From JBCBDX01 sp039822005 (GTDB taxonomy: Bacteria; Pseudomonadota; Alphaproteobacteria; Rhizobiales; Rhizobiaceae): a stretch of 64,000 nucleotides of DNA. The notes beneath the pieces were generated by a model. The model was not told the origin of the DNA. It searched no databases and was given only the letters and a program-made list of their open reading frames with translations. The DNA is taken from the NCBI GenBank assembly GCA_039822005.1, contig JBCBMZ010000001.1:186001-250000 (forward strand), given 5' to 3'. Each line of letters opens with the position of its first letter. Position 1 is the first letter of the stretch. The position numbers and the translations under genes are program-made. Shown piece by piece: positions 50,710-59,501 of this stretch.

Positions 50710-51624
50710 TCAAAACGTATCGTCGGTAACCACACTAGCAACCAGCTTTCGAAACCAAGTCAACATAGGTGATCGATCTGTGCCACGGCCCCAAATGAGC
50801 TTGGACTGAACCGTCGGCACCTCAAAAGGCAGCTGAAACATACCCACAGGGAGCTCTTTGTCCGCTTTGGCTGCAAGACGTTGGGGCAGAACCGCGATCA
50901 CATTGGTTTCCACAACAAGGGGTGGGAGTGTTGCAAAGTTGGATACGCTCACCGCGACATCGCGGGTCAATCCTTTTGATGCGAGCACGGTATCAACGAT
51001 CTCCTTGCCGACGGAGCGGTGCGAAAGCAAAGCGTGTTTCGCGGCCAAAAAGGCATCAAGTGCGACAGGGCCTTCCAAAATTGGATGGTCAGAGCGAGCG
51101 ATACCGGCAAATGGTTCGTCGCACAGGACTCGGTAATGAAATCGTTTCGGGACGCTCATTGCTCCACAGAGAGCTAGGTCAGCCTGACCGGCATCCAAAT
51201 CCTTCGCGAAATCTTCACCCTCCAGTCCCCGTGTCTTCAGATGAATTCCAGGAGCCGTCCGTGCCAGTTTGCGCACGAGATTGGGTAACACTGTCAGCTC
51301 GATCAAGTCGTTTGTGAGAAGAACAATTTGGCCCTCATAGCTTTGAGGGTCGAAGGTGCTCCCAACATTTATCGCCTCTTCGGCCGAAATAACGGCAGCC
51401 CTGACATGTTCGGCAGCGTCTCGAGCAATCTGCGTGGGCATCATGCCTTCTGGGGTCCGCACAAAAAGTTCATCGTTAAACAATGCGCGAAGGCGGGTGA
51501 GAGCATTGCTCATGGACGGCTGCGCCAGGCCAATGCGTTCCCCTGCTTTCGTAACGCTCCGCTCAGCCATGATGGCATCGAAGACAACCAGCAGATTTAG
51601 GTCGGTTTTGCGGACATTCCTCAT
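50710..51624 (-). CDS. LysR-family transcription regulator
   Basis: A 304-residue regulator. The winged helix occupies residues 5-65 (DLNLLVVFDAIMAERSVTKA, LAQPSMSNALTRLRALFNDE), followed by an effector domain in two lobes (LCGAMSVPKRFHYRVL; VSNFATLPPLVVETNVIAVL) of the NodD/NahR-like group. It is divergent from the hydrolase operon (90-base gap), which it probably controls in response to an unknown ligand. Confidence 0.9.
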   Translation of the reverse strand: MRNVRKTDLNLLVVFDAIMAERSVTKAGERIGLAQPSMSNALTRLRALFNDELFVRTPEGMMPTQIARDAAEHVRAAVISAEEAINVGSTFDPQSYEGQIVLLTNDLIELTVLPNLVRKLARTAPGIHLKTRGLEGEDFAKDLDAGQADLALCGAMSVPKRFHYRVLCDEPFAGIARSDHPILEGPVALDAFLAAKHALLSHRSVGKEIVDTVLASKGLTRDVAVSVSNFATLPPLVVETNVIAVLPQRLAAKADKELPVGMFQLPFEVPTVQSKLIWGRGTDRSPMLTWFRKLVASVVTDDTF

Positions 51625-51650
51625 GGCGATGAACTATATGAGAAATAACA

Positions 51651-51661
51651 ATTGGATCAAT
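51651..51661. promoter_or_regulatory. Small palindrome in LysR/hydrolase divergent region
   Basis: ATTGGATCAAT is an 11-base interrupted palindrome centred in the 90-base gap between the LysR gene and the hydrolase gene. It could be part of a LysR operator; a full T-N11-A pair was not clear. Confidence 0.3.
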
Positions 51662-51714
51662 GCGCCCTCTCCCGATTAAGTGGACATAATCAACCAAAAG
51701 TAAGGAGACGATTG

Positions 51715-52839
51715 ATGTTCACAGCACACCGGATTCCCAAGAGCATTTTTACCGTTGGCGCAGCAGTCCTTCTGACAAGTCTGGCACTTGCAGTCCCAGT
51801 CGCTGCTGAAGACACGGCCCCGGATTGGGAAGAGTTTTCCTATGATCCCTATCCCCTGGCACGGATCGCCGAGGATACAAGCCGCTATCCAGAGGCCACG
51901 CCGCAAACCTTGAAGGTCAGCCAACATGGCGAAATCGAATATCTGGGTTTCGGGGTCTTTGGCACCCATTGGTTTGTAGAAGCTGACGGGTCTGTTTGGC
52001 ACTTTGTCACTGCGGGCGATCCATCAGATGAGGTTGTGCTGATGGTGCATGGCTACCCGGATACGTGGTGGGCCAATGCAGAGGTAATGGCACTGTTGTC
52101 CGATGAGTATTACGTCATCGCGGTTGATGTGTTGGGCTATGGGCAATCAGACAAAGGCCCAGAGATCGACGTCAGCTACGCCGGGGCTGCAGGCAGCCTG
52201 GCTACTCTGTTGGACACAATAGGCGTCACGGATTTCAACCTGATAAGCCATGACCGGGGCACGGTTGTCAGTGAAAACCTGCTTTCCTTAGACGGCATGA
52301 GCGAACGCATTCTGGCCTATGTGCGGATGCAGCAGTCCTTTGATCAGCCGCACGGACTTCCACGACCACCGCATGCAGCGATGGCTTCTGTCGAGTTTCA
52401 AAGCCAGGAAAATCTCGCAAGGTTGGCATATGCCAGCAACTACGGCTCAGTGCATTTCCCTGAGCGGTTCCTGCAACGCTTGGACTGGGAGTTCAGTTTT
52501 CCTGGCACGCCAGAAGCCGCCGCGCGCACGTTCCAAGGCACGAGCTTTGATATCGAGCTTGAGTTCCGCATGGAAAACGTCATCCCCAAGATGACGATGC
52601 CAGTCCTTCTGATCCAAGGCACGGACGACCCGGGACAAAAAGCGCAGGAATACATGACATCTGCTGATCTTTTGCCCGACGCCCGTGTCGCGTTGGTTGC
52701 CGCCAACCACTTCTTACACGCGGAAGACCCGCACATGGTGGCGGATCTGGCGCGCGAACTCTTTGTGAACGGCAACGCAAATCGGACCGATATGGTCTTT
52801 ACACATCCAGTGAATTTCCAGTTCCCAGCCAAGAATTGA
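51715..52839 (+). CDS. Secreted alpha/beta hydrolase, haloalkane dehalogenase/epoxide hydrolase-like
   Basis: A 374-residue exported hydrolase. The signal peptide (SIFTVGAAVLLTSLALAVPVAA) ends before EDTAPDW. The alpha/beta-hydrolase part has an oxyanion-hole motif HGYPDTWW, a nucleophile elbow SHDRGT with Asp, LIQGTDDPG and the catalytic His in NHFLHAEDP. An aspartate nucleophile points to haloalkane dehalogenase or epoxide hydrolase chemistry. AAGGAG before the ATG at 51715 fixes the start. First gene of a LysR-linked run. Confidence 0.85.
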   Translation: MFTAHRIPKSIFTVGAAVLLTSLALAVPVAAEDTAPDWEEFSYDPYPLARIAEDTSRYPEATPQTLKVSQHGEIEYLGFGVFGTHWFVEADGSVWHFVTAGDPSDEVVLMVHGYPDTWWANAEVMALLSDEYYVIAVDVLGYGQSDKGPEIDVSYAGAAGSLATLLDTIGVTDFNLISHDRGTVVSENLLSLDGMSERILAYVRMQQSFDQPHGLPRPPHAAMASVEFQSQENLARLAYASNYGSVHFPERFLQRLDWEFSFPGTPEAAARTFQGTSFDIELEFRMENVIPKMTMPVLLIQGTDDPGQKAQEYMTSADLLPDARVALVAANHFLHAEDPHMVADLARELFVNGNANRTDMVFTHPVNFQFPAKN

Positions 52840-52847
52840 GGGATCCC

Positions 52848-53213
52848 ATGCGCTACGTCTCATTAGCACTTCGAGTTCTTCTGACTTTCATTTTTGTAGC
52901 CGCTGGTGGTGCCAAGTTGGCCGGCGTGAGCATGATGGTTGAAACCTTCGACGCGATCGGTTGGGGGCAGTGGTTTCGCTACGTCACGGGCCTTGTAGAA
53001 CTGGGATCTGCCGCATTGTTGTGGGTCCCAGCTTTTAGCGTGGTCGGCGCGGGCTTACTGTTTATCACGATGATCTGTGGTGCACTTTTCCACGTGTTCG
53101 TTATTGGCCCCTCTGCGGAACCTGCCCTTGTTTTGGCAGCGCTTTGTGCGGCTTTGATATGGCTAGACCGCATGCAAATCCGAGCGATCCTCACCCGATT
53201 TGGCTTTACCTAA
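52848..53213 (+). CDS. DoxX-like family membrane protein
   Basis: A 121-residue protein with four hydrophobic segments (ALRVLLTFIFVAAGGAKLAG start region, VVGAGLLFITMICGALFH), typical of small DoxX-like (PF13564) membrane proteins. GAGGG lies 8 bases before the ATG at 52848. It follows the hydrolase by 8 bases. Role in quinone or thiol redox is only suspected for the family. Confidence 0.8.
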   Translation: MRYVSLALRVLLTFIFVAAGGAKLAGVSMMVETFDAIGWGQWFRYVTGLVELGSAALLWVPAFSVVGAGLLFITMICGALFHVFVIGPSAEPALVLAALCAALIWLDRMQIRAILTRFGFT

Positions 53214-53403
53214 ACCCGCAAGCGTGTAGCCCGTGGATAGCCGAGCAATATGCATTGGTCATCGAAGACACTCTGGAAGACCTCTCAGTCAACCGTCCGG
53301 GAATATTCTTTGACCGACCCGCCGGACAAGACCCCGTTGCTTGGCAGGACCGGCTATCGTTTGCCCCTGGGTCTTAGGCAAGTCATCACTCAAGGGACCA
53401 CAA

Positions 53404-53937
53404 ATGAAAGTTCTCGCGTTCGCAGCCTCTAACCACAGCCAATCGATCAACCGCGTTTTGGTTGGTTATGCCTCGGGACAACTTCAAAGGTTACATCCGG
53501 CAGCACAAATCGAATTTCTCGACATCAATGACTATGAGATGCCGATTTACTCGCCTGACCGCCAAAATGCGGATGGAATTCATCCCTTGGCACAGGACCT
53601 TTTCGACAAAATCGGCGCTGCGGATGCGTTGATTGTTTCCTTCGCCGAATACAACGGTTTTGTGACCGCGGCCTGGAAGAACATCTACGATTGGATGAGC
53701 AGGATCGACCAGAAAGTGTGGCAGGACAAACCCTTCGTTCTTTTGGCGGCCAGCCCCGGACGGCGGGCCGGCGCCAATGTCCTGCAAACCCAGGAACTAA
53801 CCGCGCCCTTCTTCGGCATGGACATCAAAGGCAAGTACGGCGTGGGATCCTGGGCTGACGCCTGGGACGGTGTAGTGCTGGTCAAGGATGAAGACATCAA
53901 CGGCATTGAGACCGCAGTCAAAGGCCTGTTGGTCTAA
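53404..53937 (+). CDS. NADPH-dependent FMN reductase family protein
   Basis: A 177-residue flavodoxin-fold protein. Opening FAASNHSQSINRVL, the phosphate-binding-type loop, FAEYNGFVTAAWKNIYDWMS and LLAASPGRRAGANVL match the FMN reductase (PF03358) family. It is 190 bases after the DoxX-like gene. It may reduce flavin or quinones; with a hydrolase, DoxX and GST it suggests a detoxification group. Confidence 0.85.
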   Translation: MKVLAFAASNHSQSINRVLVGYASGQLQRLHPAAQIEFLDINDYEMPIYSPDRQNADGIHPLAQDLFDKIGAADALIVSFAEYNGFVTAAWKNIYDWMSRIDQKVWQDKPFVLLAASPGRRAGANVLQTQELTAPFFGMDIKGKYGVGSWADAWDGVVLVKDEDINGIETAVKGLLV

Positions 53938-54007
53938 GCCGGTGAAATCGACAGAAACGGAACAAAGAAGATGCCAAAATATGGCGGCTTGAGAACCGAA
54001 GGAAAGA

Positions 54008-54688
54008 ATGATGATCAAATTCTACCTGTATGTCGGCGGTCCCAATCCCCGCAAGGTTACCCTAGCGCTCGAGGAATTCGGGCTCGACTACCAGATGGTG
54101 CTCGTTGACATCTTCAAGGGTGAGCAGCACTCGGCCGGTTATCGTGCCATAAATCCAAACGGCAAGGTGCCGGCGATCGAAGACGACGGCGTGCGCGTGT
54201 TCGATTCGAACGCGATCCTGCTTTATCTCGCGGGCAAGCATGGCCGTTTCCTCGGCAATCGCGAAGATCGCGGTGAGCTCTTGTCCTGGCTGATGTTCGT
54301 CGCGACCGGCCTGAGCCCCTTTAGCGGCCAGTGGATCCATTTTCAGACCGCCGGGGCGGCGGACGGCGGCGACTATGCCAAGCGGCGCTACGGGTTCGAG
54401 GCGCGTCGTCATTACGAGGTTATGGACGCCCACCTGGCGGACAAAACCCACTTCCTCGGGGACGAATACAGCATTGTTGACATGGCCGCTTGGGGCTGGG
54501 TCGAGCTTCACGAGGGCGTCCTCGGCGCAGGCGGGCTGGACAGCTATCCGAACGTCAAGGCCTGGTACGACCGCGTCAACGCCCGCCCTGCCGCCGAACG
54601 CGCCCGTGGGCTCAGCACCACTGGCGGCGGCAAGCCCGCCTTCGACGAAGAAGCCGCGCGCGCGCTGTTCCCATCCAATTTCAATTGA
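54008..54688 (+). CDS. Glutathione S-transferase
   Basis: A 226-residue GST. The thioredoxin-like N-terminal domain has GGPNPRKVTLALEEFGLDY with Ser/Pro-type glutathione contact region and NGKVPAIEDDGVRVFDSNAI (cis-Pro and Asp-Ser pair). The helical C-terminal domain contains SIVDMAAWGWVEL. GC content of the third codon position is much higher than in its neighbours, which points to a different recent origin. Closest type looks like YfcG/GstA-like. Confidence 0.88.
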   Translation: MMIKFYLYVGGPNPRKVTLALEEFGLDYQMVLVDIFKGEQHSAGYRAINPNGKVPAIEDDGVRVFDSNAILLYLAGKHGRFLGNREDRGELLSWLMFVATGLSPFSGQWIHFQTAGAADGGDYAKRRYGFEARRHYEVMDAHLADKTHFLGDEYSIVDMAAWGWVELHEGVLGAGGLDSYPNVKAWYDRVNARPAAERARGLSTTGGGKPAFDEEAARALFPSNFN

Positions 54689-54766
54689 AGAACCTTCCTC
54701 ACCTCAAAACCCCGATCGATGGGGGTGCGTTTGCCAAAGGCGCAGCCCCAATGAAATGCCTACAAC

Positions 54767-54976
54767 ATGACTCAACTTCCAAAAACTACCCCGGCCGACA
54801 ACGGCCCGGACAAGCAAGCCGCGAAGATGATCCATGCTGCTCAAGTCAGCAGTTTCGGTGGCCGCACTGGCATCTACATTACCAAAGGAAAGGAAAAGCC
54901 GTTGCCAAAGCTGGCGACGGACCTGCACATCCAGGAGCGCCTCATGGCGAAGCTTGCAGCAGACGCCGGGCTCTGA
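54767..54976 (+). CDS. Small hypothetical protein
   Basis: A 69-residue polar, Lys-rich protein (MTQLPKTTPADNGPDK start, LATDLHIQERLMAKLAADAG end). No good ribosome site is seen and the family is not recognised. It lies between the GST and membrane protein genes. Confidence 0.4.
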   Translation: MTQLPKTTPADNGPDKQAAKMIHAAQVSSFGGRTGIYITKGKEKPLPKLATDLHIQERLMAKLAADAGL

Positions 54977-55021
54977 GAGCGACGTGCCTCACCCAGCTAT
55001 TCTGACGAAGTGGAAATGTGA

Positions 55022-55426
55022 GTGACCAGTCCAGTTCTGAAAGTCGCCCTCAAGATTGGGGTGAGCGCGATCACCGTTTTCTACGGCCTGGTTCCAGCGA
55101 TTGCTGACCTGAATGAGACACACCAGTTCAACCCAATTTGGAGCGAGCACGCGCGATTTCATGGCGCGTGGTTCTTGGCCTTTGCTGCGGGCATCGCCCT
55201 GATCGCCCTTTTTCTTATCTGGGTGCGCGATGACATTCTGTTGCCGATTACATTCGGGCTGATGTTTGTCGCTGGTTTTTGGGTGGCGACCATTTTCGGG
55301 CCTGCGTATGGCGGTGCACTTGTGGATGAAAACGGATATGTCCAAACAGTCCTGGGTATCGAGTCTAATATGTTTCTGTTCTCGGTCGTCGGCGCATTGC
55401 TCTTGATCGCGCTGGTGCTCGCCTGA
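55022..55426 (+). CDS. Small four-helix membrane protein
   Basis: A 134-residue protein from a GTG start with four hydrophobic segments (ISAITVFYGLV-type first helix; WFLAFAAGIALIALFLIWV; ITFGLMFVAGFWVATIF; FLFSVVGALLLIALVLA). The stretch LNETHQFNPIWSEHARFH in the first loop is distinctive and recalls small DUF membrane families seen beside oxidoreductases. It is 13 bases before the HXXEE gene. Confidence 0.65.
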   Translation: MTSPVLKVALKIGVSAITVFYGLVPAIADLNETHQFNPIWSEHARFHGAWFLAFAAGIALIALFLIWVRDDILLPITFGLMFVAGFWVATIFGPAYGGALVDENGYVQTVLGIESNMFLFSVVGALLLIALVLA

Positions 55427-55439
55427 AGAGGCTACAGCG

Positions 55440-56216
55440 ATGGACGAACGCGTGACTAAAAGGGTATCATCGGGGGCCTTGATCGCTGCGTTTGCATTCC
55501 TTTGGATCCCGCTTGGACAGCAAGACTTTTTGGTCCAGCATTGGATGAAGGTCGGCACTTTCATGGCACCGTTTTTGGTATTGGTCGCGCTCAGCTTCTC
55601 TGATTCCGGGCGGTTTATAGATACACGGTCGATTGCCCTAGCACTGCTTGTGGCCTACATCCTGCACCAATTTGAGGAGCACTGGGTGGACGTCTATGGG
55701 CGCACTTTCGCTTTCAAACCTTACTTGAACGCGTTCCTCTCGAACCTTTTGGGTCACGCGCAGGTGCAAGAGCTCATGTCGGATGAGTCCGTCTTTGTGA
55801 TCAACACTTCGCTCGTATGGCTGGTCGGTGCATTGGCAGTTTGGCGTGGGGGTGAGCATATCTTCGCAGCGTTTTGCATGGCCGCCATCGTCGTCGTGAA
55901 TGCCATCAGCCATATTGGGGCAGGTCTTATTTCAGGAAGCTACAACCCTGGCTTACTGACAGCTATTTTGATCTTTCTACCAGTCGGGGTTGGGGCCTAT
56001 GTCTTGCTGGCGCGAAACCCGGCATCAACCGCAGCGCTAATATCTGCAAGTCTGATCTGGGGTTTGACCGCACATCTCATCATGATTGGTGGGATACTGG
56101 CGATGAGCCAGATAAGCCAACTACCTGAGAGCGTCTATTTTGCGGTTTTGATTGCTTGGTCCGTCCTTCCCGCGTGCATATTTCCCAATAAAGCTCACGA
56201 TCCTATAGTGCGGTGA
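55440..56216 (+). CDS. HXXEE-domain membrane protein
   Basis: A 258-residue multi-pass protein. HQFEEHW near residue 79 and VVNAISHIGAGLISGSYNPG near 160-180 are the two conserved motifs of the HXXEE family (PF13787), whose metal-like His/Glu residues sit in the membrane. Function of the family is not known. It ends the rightward run that began at 51715. Confidence 0.75.
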   Translation: MDERVTKRVSSGALIAAFAFLWIPLGQQDFLVQHWMKVGTFMAPFLVLVALSFSDSGRFIDTRSIALALLVAYILHQFEEHWVDVYGRTFAFKPYLNAFLSNLLGHAQVQELMSDESVFVINTSLVWLVGALAVWRGGEHIFAAFCMAAIVVVNAISHIGAGLISGSYNPGLLTAILIFLPVGVGAYVLLARNPASTAALISASLIWGLTAHLIMIGGILAMSQISQLPESVYFAVLIAWSVLPACIFPNKAHDPIVR

Positions 56217-56667
56217 CGAACTTCCGTTGGGAGGTAATGATCTTACTAGACGACATCTTACGGTAGATGTCTGAAAGGAAGCTAGGCCTGATACTGAAAA
56301 TGTGACCTTTGCCTTTGCTCGCTTACTTCAGCGATTTAAGTGTATCAAATAGCTAGCAACAGATAACCGCTCACAAGCACGGCCTCCTTGCAATGTCGAA
56401 TGACCGGTTTGGAGAATTTGGCTGCGTCGCGGCGACGATGGCGCCGCACGCGCAATCCAACGCTGCGCAAGCAAAAGGCGAAAAACCAAAGTCGGGTTTC
56501 CGCATAGTTCCAGTTGACCTGGCCGACGCTTCGCAGCCGCAGCGAATGTCCAGTTTGGCGATATCGCGCTGCATCATCAAACACCTTGCCGAATGGCAGC
56601 AGTGGGCCGCAAGCGGCAAAAAAGAGAGCCGGTGTTGCCACCAGCTCTCTTCGCTCCGGTTAAGGAG
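56217..56667. other. Gene-free stretch before the integrase end
   Basis: About 450 bases without a supported gene. A 7-bp hairpin (GACATCT/AGATGTC near 56255-56275) follows the HXXEE gene, but there is no T tract after it. Confidence 0.45.
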
Positions 56668-56850
56668 TTAGGCGTCGTCGCGTTCGTCGATGCGCTGTTG
56701 TATCCAGTCCTCCACCTCGCTTTTGATCCACCCCACGCGGTTTTGGCCCAGCGTTACCCGCTTTGGGAATTTGCCTGCCGCTTCCAGTCGGGCGATGTGT
56801 TGCGGTGAGTAAAGGACCATCTCCTTCAGCTGACGTTTTGATACGAACAT
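56668..56850 (-). CDS. AlpA-like excisionase/regulator
   Basis: A 60-residue MerR/AlpA-type helix-turn-helix protein: MFVSKRQLKEMVLYSPQHIA, RLEAAGKFPKRVTLGQNRVG, WIKSEVEDWIQQR. This is the complete AlpA domain. The ATG at 56850 gives the usual family start. It lies between the island cargo and the integrase gene and likely regulates excision or the integrase. Confidence 0.85.
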   Translation of the reverse strand: MFVSKRQLKEMVLYSPQHIARLEAAGKFPKRVTLGQNRVGWIKSEVEDWIQQRIDERDDA

Positions 56851-57009
56851 CTCGATTACTCCTCGTGTGAGGAGCATCGCGATGCCCCGTGGGTTGCAGT
56901 TGCGCGCCATGGGCAGAGAGAGGCTAGCACTAGGCTTGGCGAAAGTGCAAACGCCGCTATGAGCGCCTATGTGCAGCGATGTTCAGCCATGTGATGTTAT
57001 AAGCACTCT

Positions 57010-58203
57010 TCACGATTTCGCGCGTTCCCGAAACTCGTCCAGCAAGTCGGCCAAAGATTGCATCATGACCGCCCGCCTATCCCAGTAGGTGGCGCGGTTG
57101 TAGGTGCGACGGATCGCGTTCTGGTCTTGGTGCGCCAATGCGGCCTCGATCACATCAGCGTCGAAGCCGCGCGTGTTGAGGATGGTGCTCGCGGTGACGC
57201 GGAAGCCGTGCGCGCTCACCTCCTCTTTGCCAAAGCCTAGCCGCCGCAGCGTCGTATTGAAGGCGTTCTCCGAAAGCCATTTGCGGTTTGAAACGAGCGA
57301 TGGAAAAACCAACTCAACCTGCTCATGTTCAGGCCAGTTACGATCAACGATAGCCATCGCTTGATCGGACAGGGGTACCAGATGGGGGCGACGCATTTTC
57401 ATCCGCTCAGCCGGTATGGTCCAGATACGCTTTTCGCGATCTATCTCGCCGGTTTTTGCACCGCGCGTTTCTCCGGGTCGCGTCATGGTAAGGATTTGAA
57501 AGTGCATTGCGTCGGCAATCGGACGCCAACCGGTGAAATCATCGAGCGCCAGCAAGAGCTTTCCAAATTCAACCTCATCGGTGATGGCTGCGCGGCCTTT
57601 GGTCGTGGGTGGAAGCAATGCACCCTTTAAAGCAACTGTGGGGTCATTGTCGGCCCGAAGCGTCACGACTGCCAAGCGAAACACAGCCGAGATCGTGCCC
57701 CGAAGTTTCTTCGCGGTCTCCCTGCGTCCGGATTGCTCCACTGCTTTGAGCAGATGCAACACCTCGGCGGCGGTAATCTGGTCGATGGGCCGGTCGTGGA
57801 TCGTTCTCGCCAACTCGTCGATGTGCCAACGTTTCTTGCGCAGCGTGGCGGGTGCCAGCTCCCGGGCTACAAGACTGTCATAGTACTCATCAGCAACCAG
57901 TTTGAACGTTGTCCGGTGTTTGTGTTCAGCTTCAATGCGCTCCAAACGCTTCTGTACTGACGGGTCAGTACCAGCGGCTATGGTAACCTTGGCTTCATCT
58001 CGTTTTTTTCGGGCTTCAGCGAGTGAAATGGCTGGGTACAGACCGATTGAGAGTAATTTCTCCTTGCCCATGAACTGGTAGCGAAACTGCCAAGATTTCG
58101 ATCCAGAAGGCCTCACCAGCAAATAGAGGCCCAAACCGTCGGGTATCCGATAAGCCTTATCCTGTTGTTTCGCTTTCCTAATTTTCAGATCAGTTAGCTG
58201 CAT
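57010..58203 (-). CDS. P4-type tyrosine integrase
   Basis: A 397-residue integrase that catalyses site-specific recombination at the tRNA-Leu gene. An N-terminal DUF4102 arm-binding domain (LTDLKIRKAKQQDKAYRIPD start) and core-binding domain precede the catalytic domain with Arg in MTRPGETRG, HGFR (His-x-x-Arg), ALAHQD (His) and the nucleophile Tyr in RRTYNRATYW. All catalytic residues are present, so it may be active. It points away from the tRNA, 163 bases from its 3' end. Confidence 0.93.
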   Translation of the reverse strand: MQLTDLKIRKAKQQDKAYRIPDGLGLYLLVRPSGSKSWQFRYQFMGKEKLLSIGLYPAISLAEARKKRDEAKVTIAAGTDPSVQKRLERIEAEHKHRTTFKLVADEYYDSLVARELAPATLRKKRWHIDELARTIHDRPIDQITAAEVLHLLKAVEQSGRRETAKKLRGTISAVFRLAVVTLRADNDPTVALKGALLPPTTKGRAAITDEVEFGKLLLALDDFTGWRPIADAMHFQILTMTRPGETRGAKTGEIDREKRIWTIPAERMKMRRPHLVPLSDQAMAIVDRNWPEHEQVELVFPSLVSNRKWLSENAFNTTLRRLGFGKEEVSAHGFRVTASTILNTRGFDADVIEAALAHQDQNAIRRTYNRATYWDRRAVMMQSLADLLDEFRERAKS

Positions 58204-58365
58204 CTGGGTATCGAAGCTCGTTTTTGGCCGTTTTCGAAACCGATACCCAGTTTAGTACCCAGAAATGCCGGTTATTGGGTGGGTATCAATGGTCAATGAT
58301 GAGCAGCATCATAACCTAAAAACCCTTATTTTTCAATGGTTTTGCGATGATATGAGAAGGGTAAA

Positions 58366-58452
58366 TGGTGCCCAGAAGAGGACTCGAACCTCCACGTCCA
58401 TAAGGACACCAGCACCTGAAGCTGGCGCGTCTACCAATTCCGCCATCTGGGC
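58366..58452 (-). tRNA. tRNA-Leu (CAG anticodon)
   Basis: The minus strand folds as an 87-base leucine tRNA: acceptor stem GCCCAGA/TCTGGGC, D-arm with GGTAGA, anticodon stem CCAGC/GCTGG with loop TTCAGGT (anticodon CAG), a long variable arm (GTGTCCTTATGGACGT), T-arm GGTTCGAGTCC, discriminator A and encoded CCA. The 3' 19 bases are the island attachment site. Intact and likely functional. Confidence 0.95.
58368..58386 (-). repeat. Attachment site copy (right border, within tRNA-Leu 3' end)
   Basis: GTGCCCAGAAGAGGACTCG, identical to 21688-21706. It lies at the T-arm/acceptor region of tRNA-Leu, the preferred crossover zone of P4-type integrases. Confidence 0.87.
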
Positions 58453-58574
58453 ACGAAATTGAAGCGCTTGTCTATGCTTGGGACTTTGACGCGTCAACAT
58501 GCCTATGATTGATTTTTTTCTCTAAACTTGCGCTTTTTGCGACGTACTGCGATGTCACGCTGGGAGGAAATATT

Positions 58575-59501
58575 ATGATCATCGTCGCCGGTTCCATTAA
58601 TCTGGATTTGATCGCGCGGGTCGAGCGTTTGCCATCGCCCGGCGAAACGGTCAGCGGGTTTGCATATGCGCAAGCGCCCGGCGGAAAGGGCGCAAATCAG
58701 GCCCTGGCTGCCGCGCGTGCAGGCGCCAGTGTTTCGATGGTCGGGGCGACTGGGGATGATACCAATGCAAGTGCTGCAACGCAGCTCTTGGCAGCGGGCG
58801 ATGTTGACCTTGCCGGTGTCGCCACAGCAAATCAGCCAACGGGTGTTGCGCTGATCCTCGTCGATGAGACCACCGGGGAAAACCAAATTGCCGTGGTGCC
58901 TGGCGCGAACGGAACCGTCAAAGTTGGCGATCTGCCTTCGGCCGCATCTGCTTTGCTGGTCCAGATGGAAATCCCGGATACCGCAACCGAAGGCTTCATA
59001 GAAGCTGCGAATGAACGGGGCGTGCCGGTAATTTTCAATCCAGCACCGTTCAGAGCGTCAGCGGCTACCTTCATCCAAAAAGCAGACGTGACAATTGTCA
59101 ACGAAACCGAGTTTGACTTGTTGGCTAAGGCCATGAAGATCGGGATGCCGGCAGAAGCAGAACACATGACGCAAGAACGTGTCCGCATTGCCAAAGGTCG
59201 CGAATTGATCGCACGGACGGGCAAAACCCTGATTATCACCCTGGGCCCGGCGGGCGCGCTGGCCCTTTCACCAACCGAGGAGTTGCAGGCCGTGCCGCCA
59301 AAAATCGAGGCGGTCGATACAGTCGGTGCCGGTGATACGTTCTGCGGTTATTTCACTGGCGCATTCGCGCACGGAAAATCACTGGCCGACTGCGTCGATA
59401 TTGCGGTCGTGGCGGGCGCGCTTGCATGCCTCAAGGAAGGCGCGCAGCCGTCGATCCCGACAATGGACAAGGTCATGATCGCGCGCGGAAAATCGGACTA
59501 A
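58575..59501 (+). CDS. rbsK: Ribokinase
   Basis: Cytoplasmic PfkB-family sugar kinase of 308 residues that phosphorylates ribose. GGKGANQALAAARAG (substrate and family motif 1) near residue 37 and DTVGAGDTFCGYF (motif 2 with the catalytic Asp in GAGD) near residue 252 are intact, with NETEF in the ATP region. GGGAGG precedes the ATG at 58575. Convergent with the nucleoside hydrolase gene, with a 4-base overlap of the stops. With that enzyme it forms a ribose-salvage pair. Confidence 0.92.
   Translation: MIIVAGSINLDLIARVERLPSPGETVSGFAYAQAPGGKGANQALAAARAGASVSMVGATGDDTNASAATQLLAAGDVDLAGVATANQPTGVALILVDETTGENQIAVVPGANGTVKVGDLPSAASALLVQMEIPDTATEGFIEAANERGVPVIFNPAPFRASAATFIQKADVTIVNETEFDLLAKAMKIGMPAEAEHMTQERVRIAKGRELIARTGKTLIITLGPAGALALSPTEELQAVPPKIEAVDTVGAGDTFCGYFTGAFAHGKSLADCVDIAVVAGALACLKEGAQPSIPTMDKVMIARGKSD

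Larger units (their letters stand above)
21688..58386. mobile_element. Genomic island integrated in tRNA-Leu(CAG)
   Basis: The 19-bp sequence GTGCCCAGAAGAGGACTCG occurs at 21688-21706 and again at 58368-58386, where it is the 3' part of an intact tRNA-Leu gene. The tyrosine integrase gene lies 163 bases from the tRNA and an AlpA-like gene is next to it, the standard layout of P4-type integrative islands. Between the repeats the content is accessory: quorum sensing, recombinase, conjugation-like ATPases, toxin and defence genes, with stretches of distinctly lower and higher GC. The island separates the phn locus from ribokinase and nucleoside hydrolase genes. No complete type IV secretion set is seen, so it may be mobilisable or decayed. 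Confidence 0.88.

Noticed and set aside
53144..53377. A 77-codon frame between the DoxX-like and FMN reductase genes.
   Set aside because: It overlaps the DoxX-like gene in another frame, has no ribosome site and no family features.
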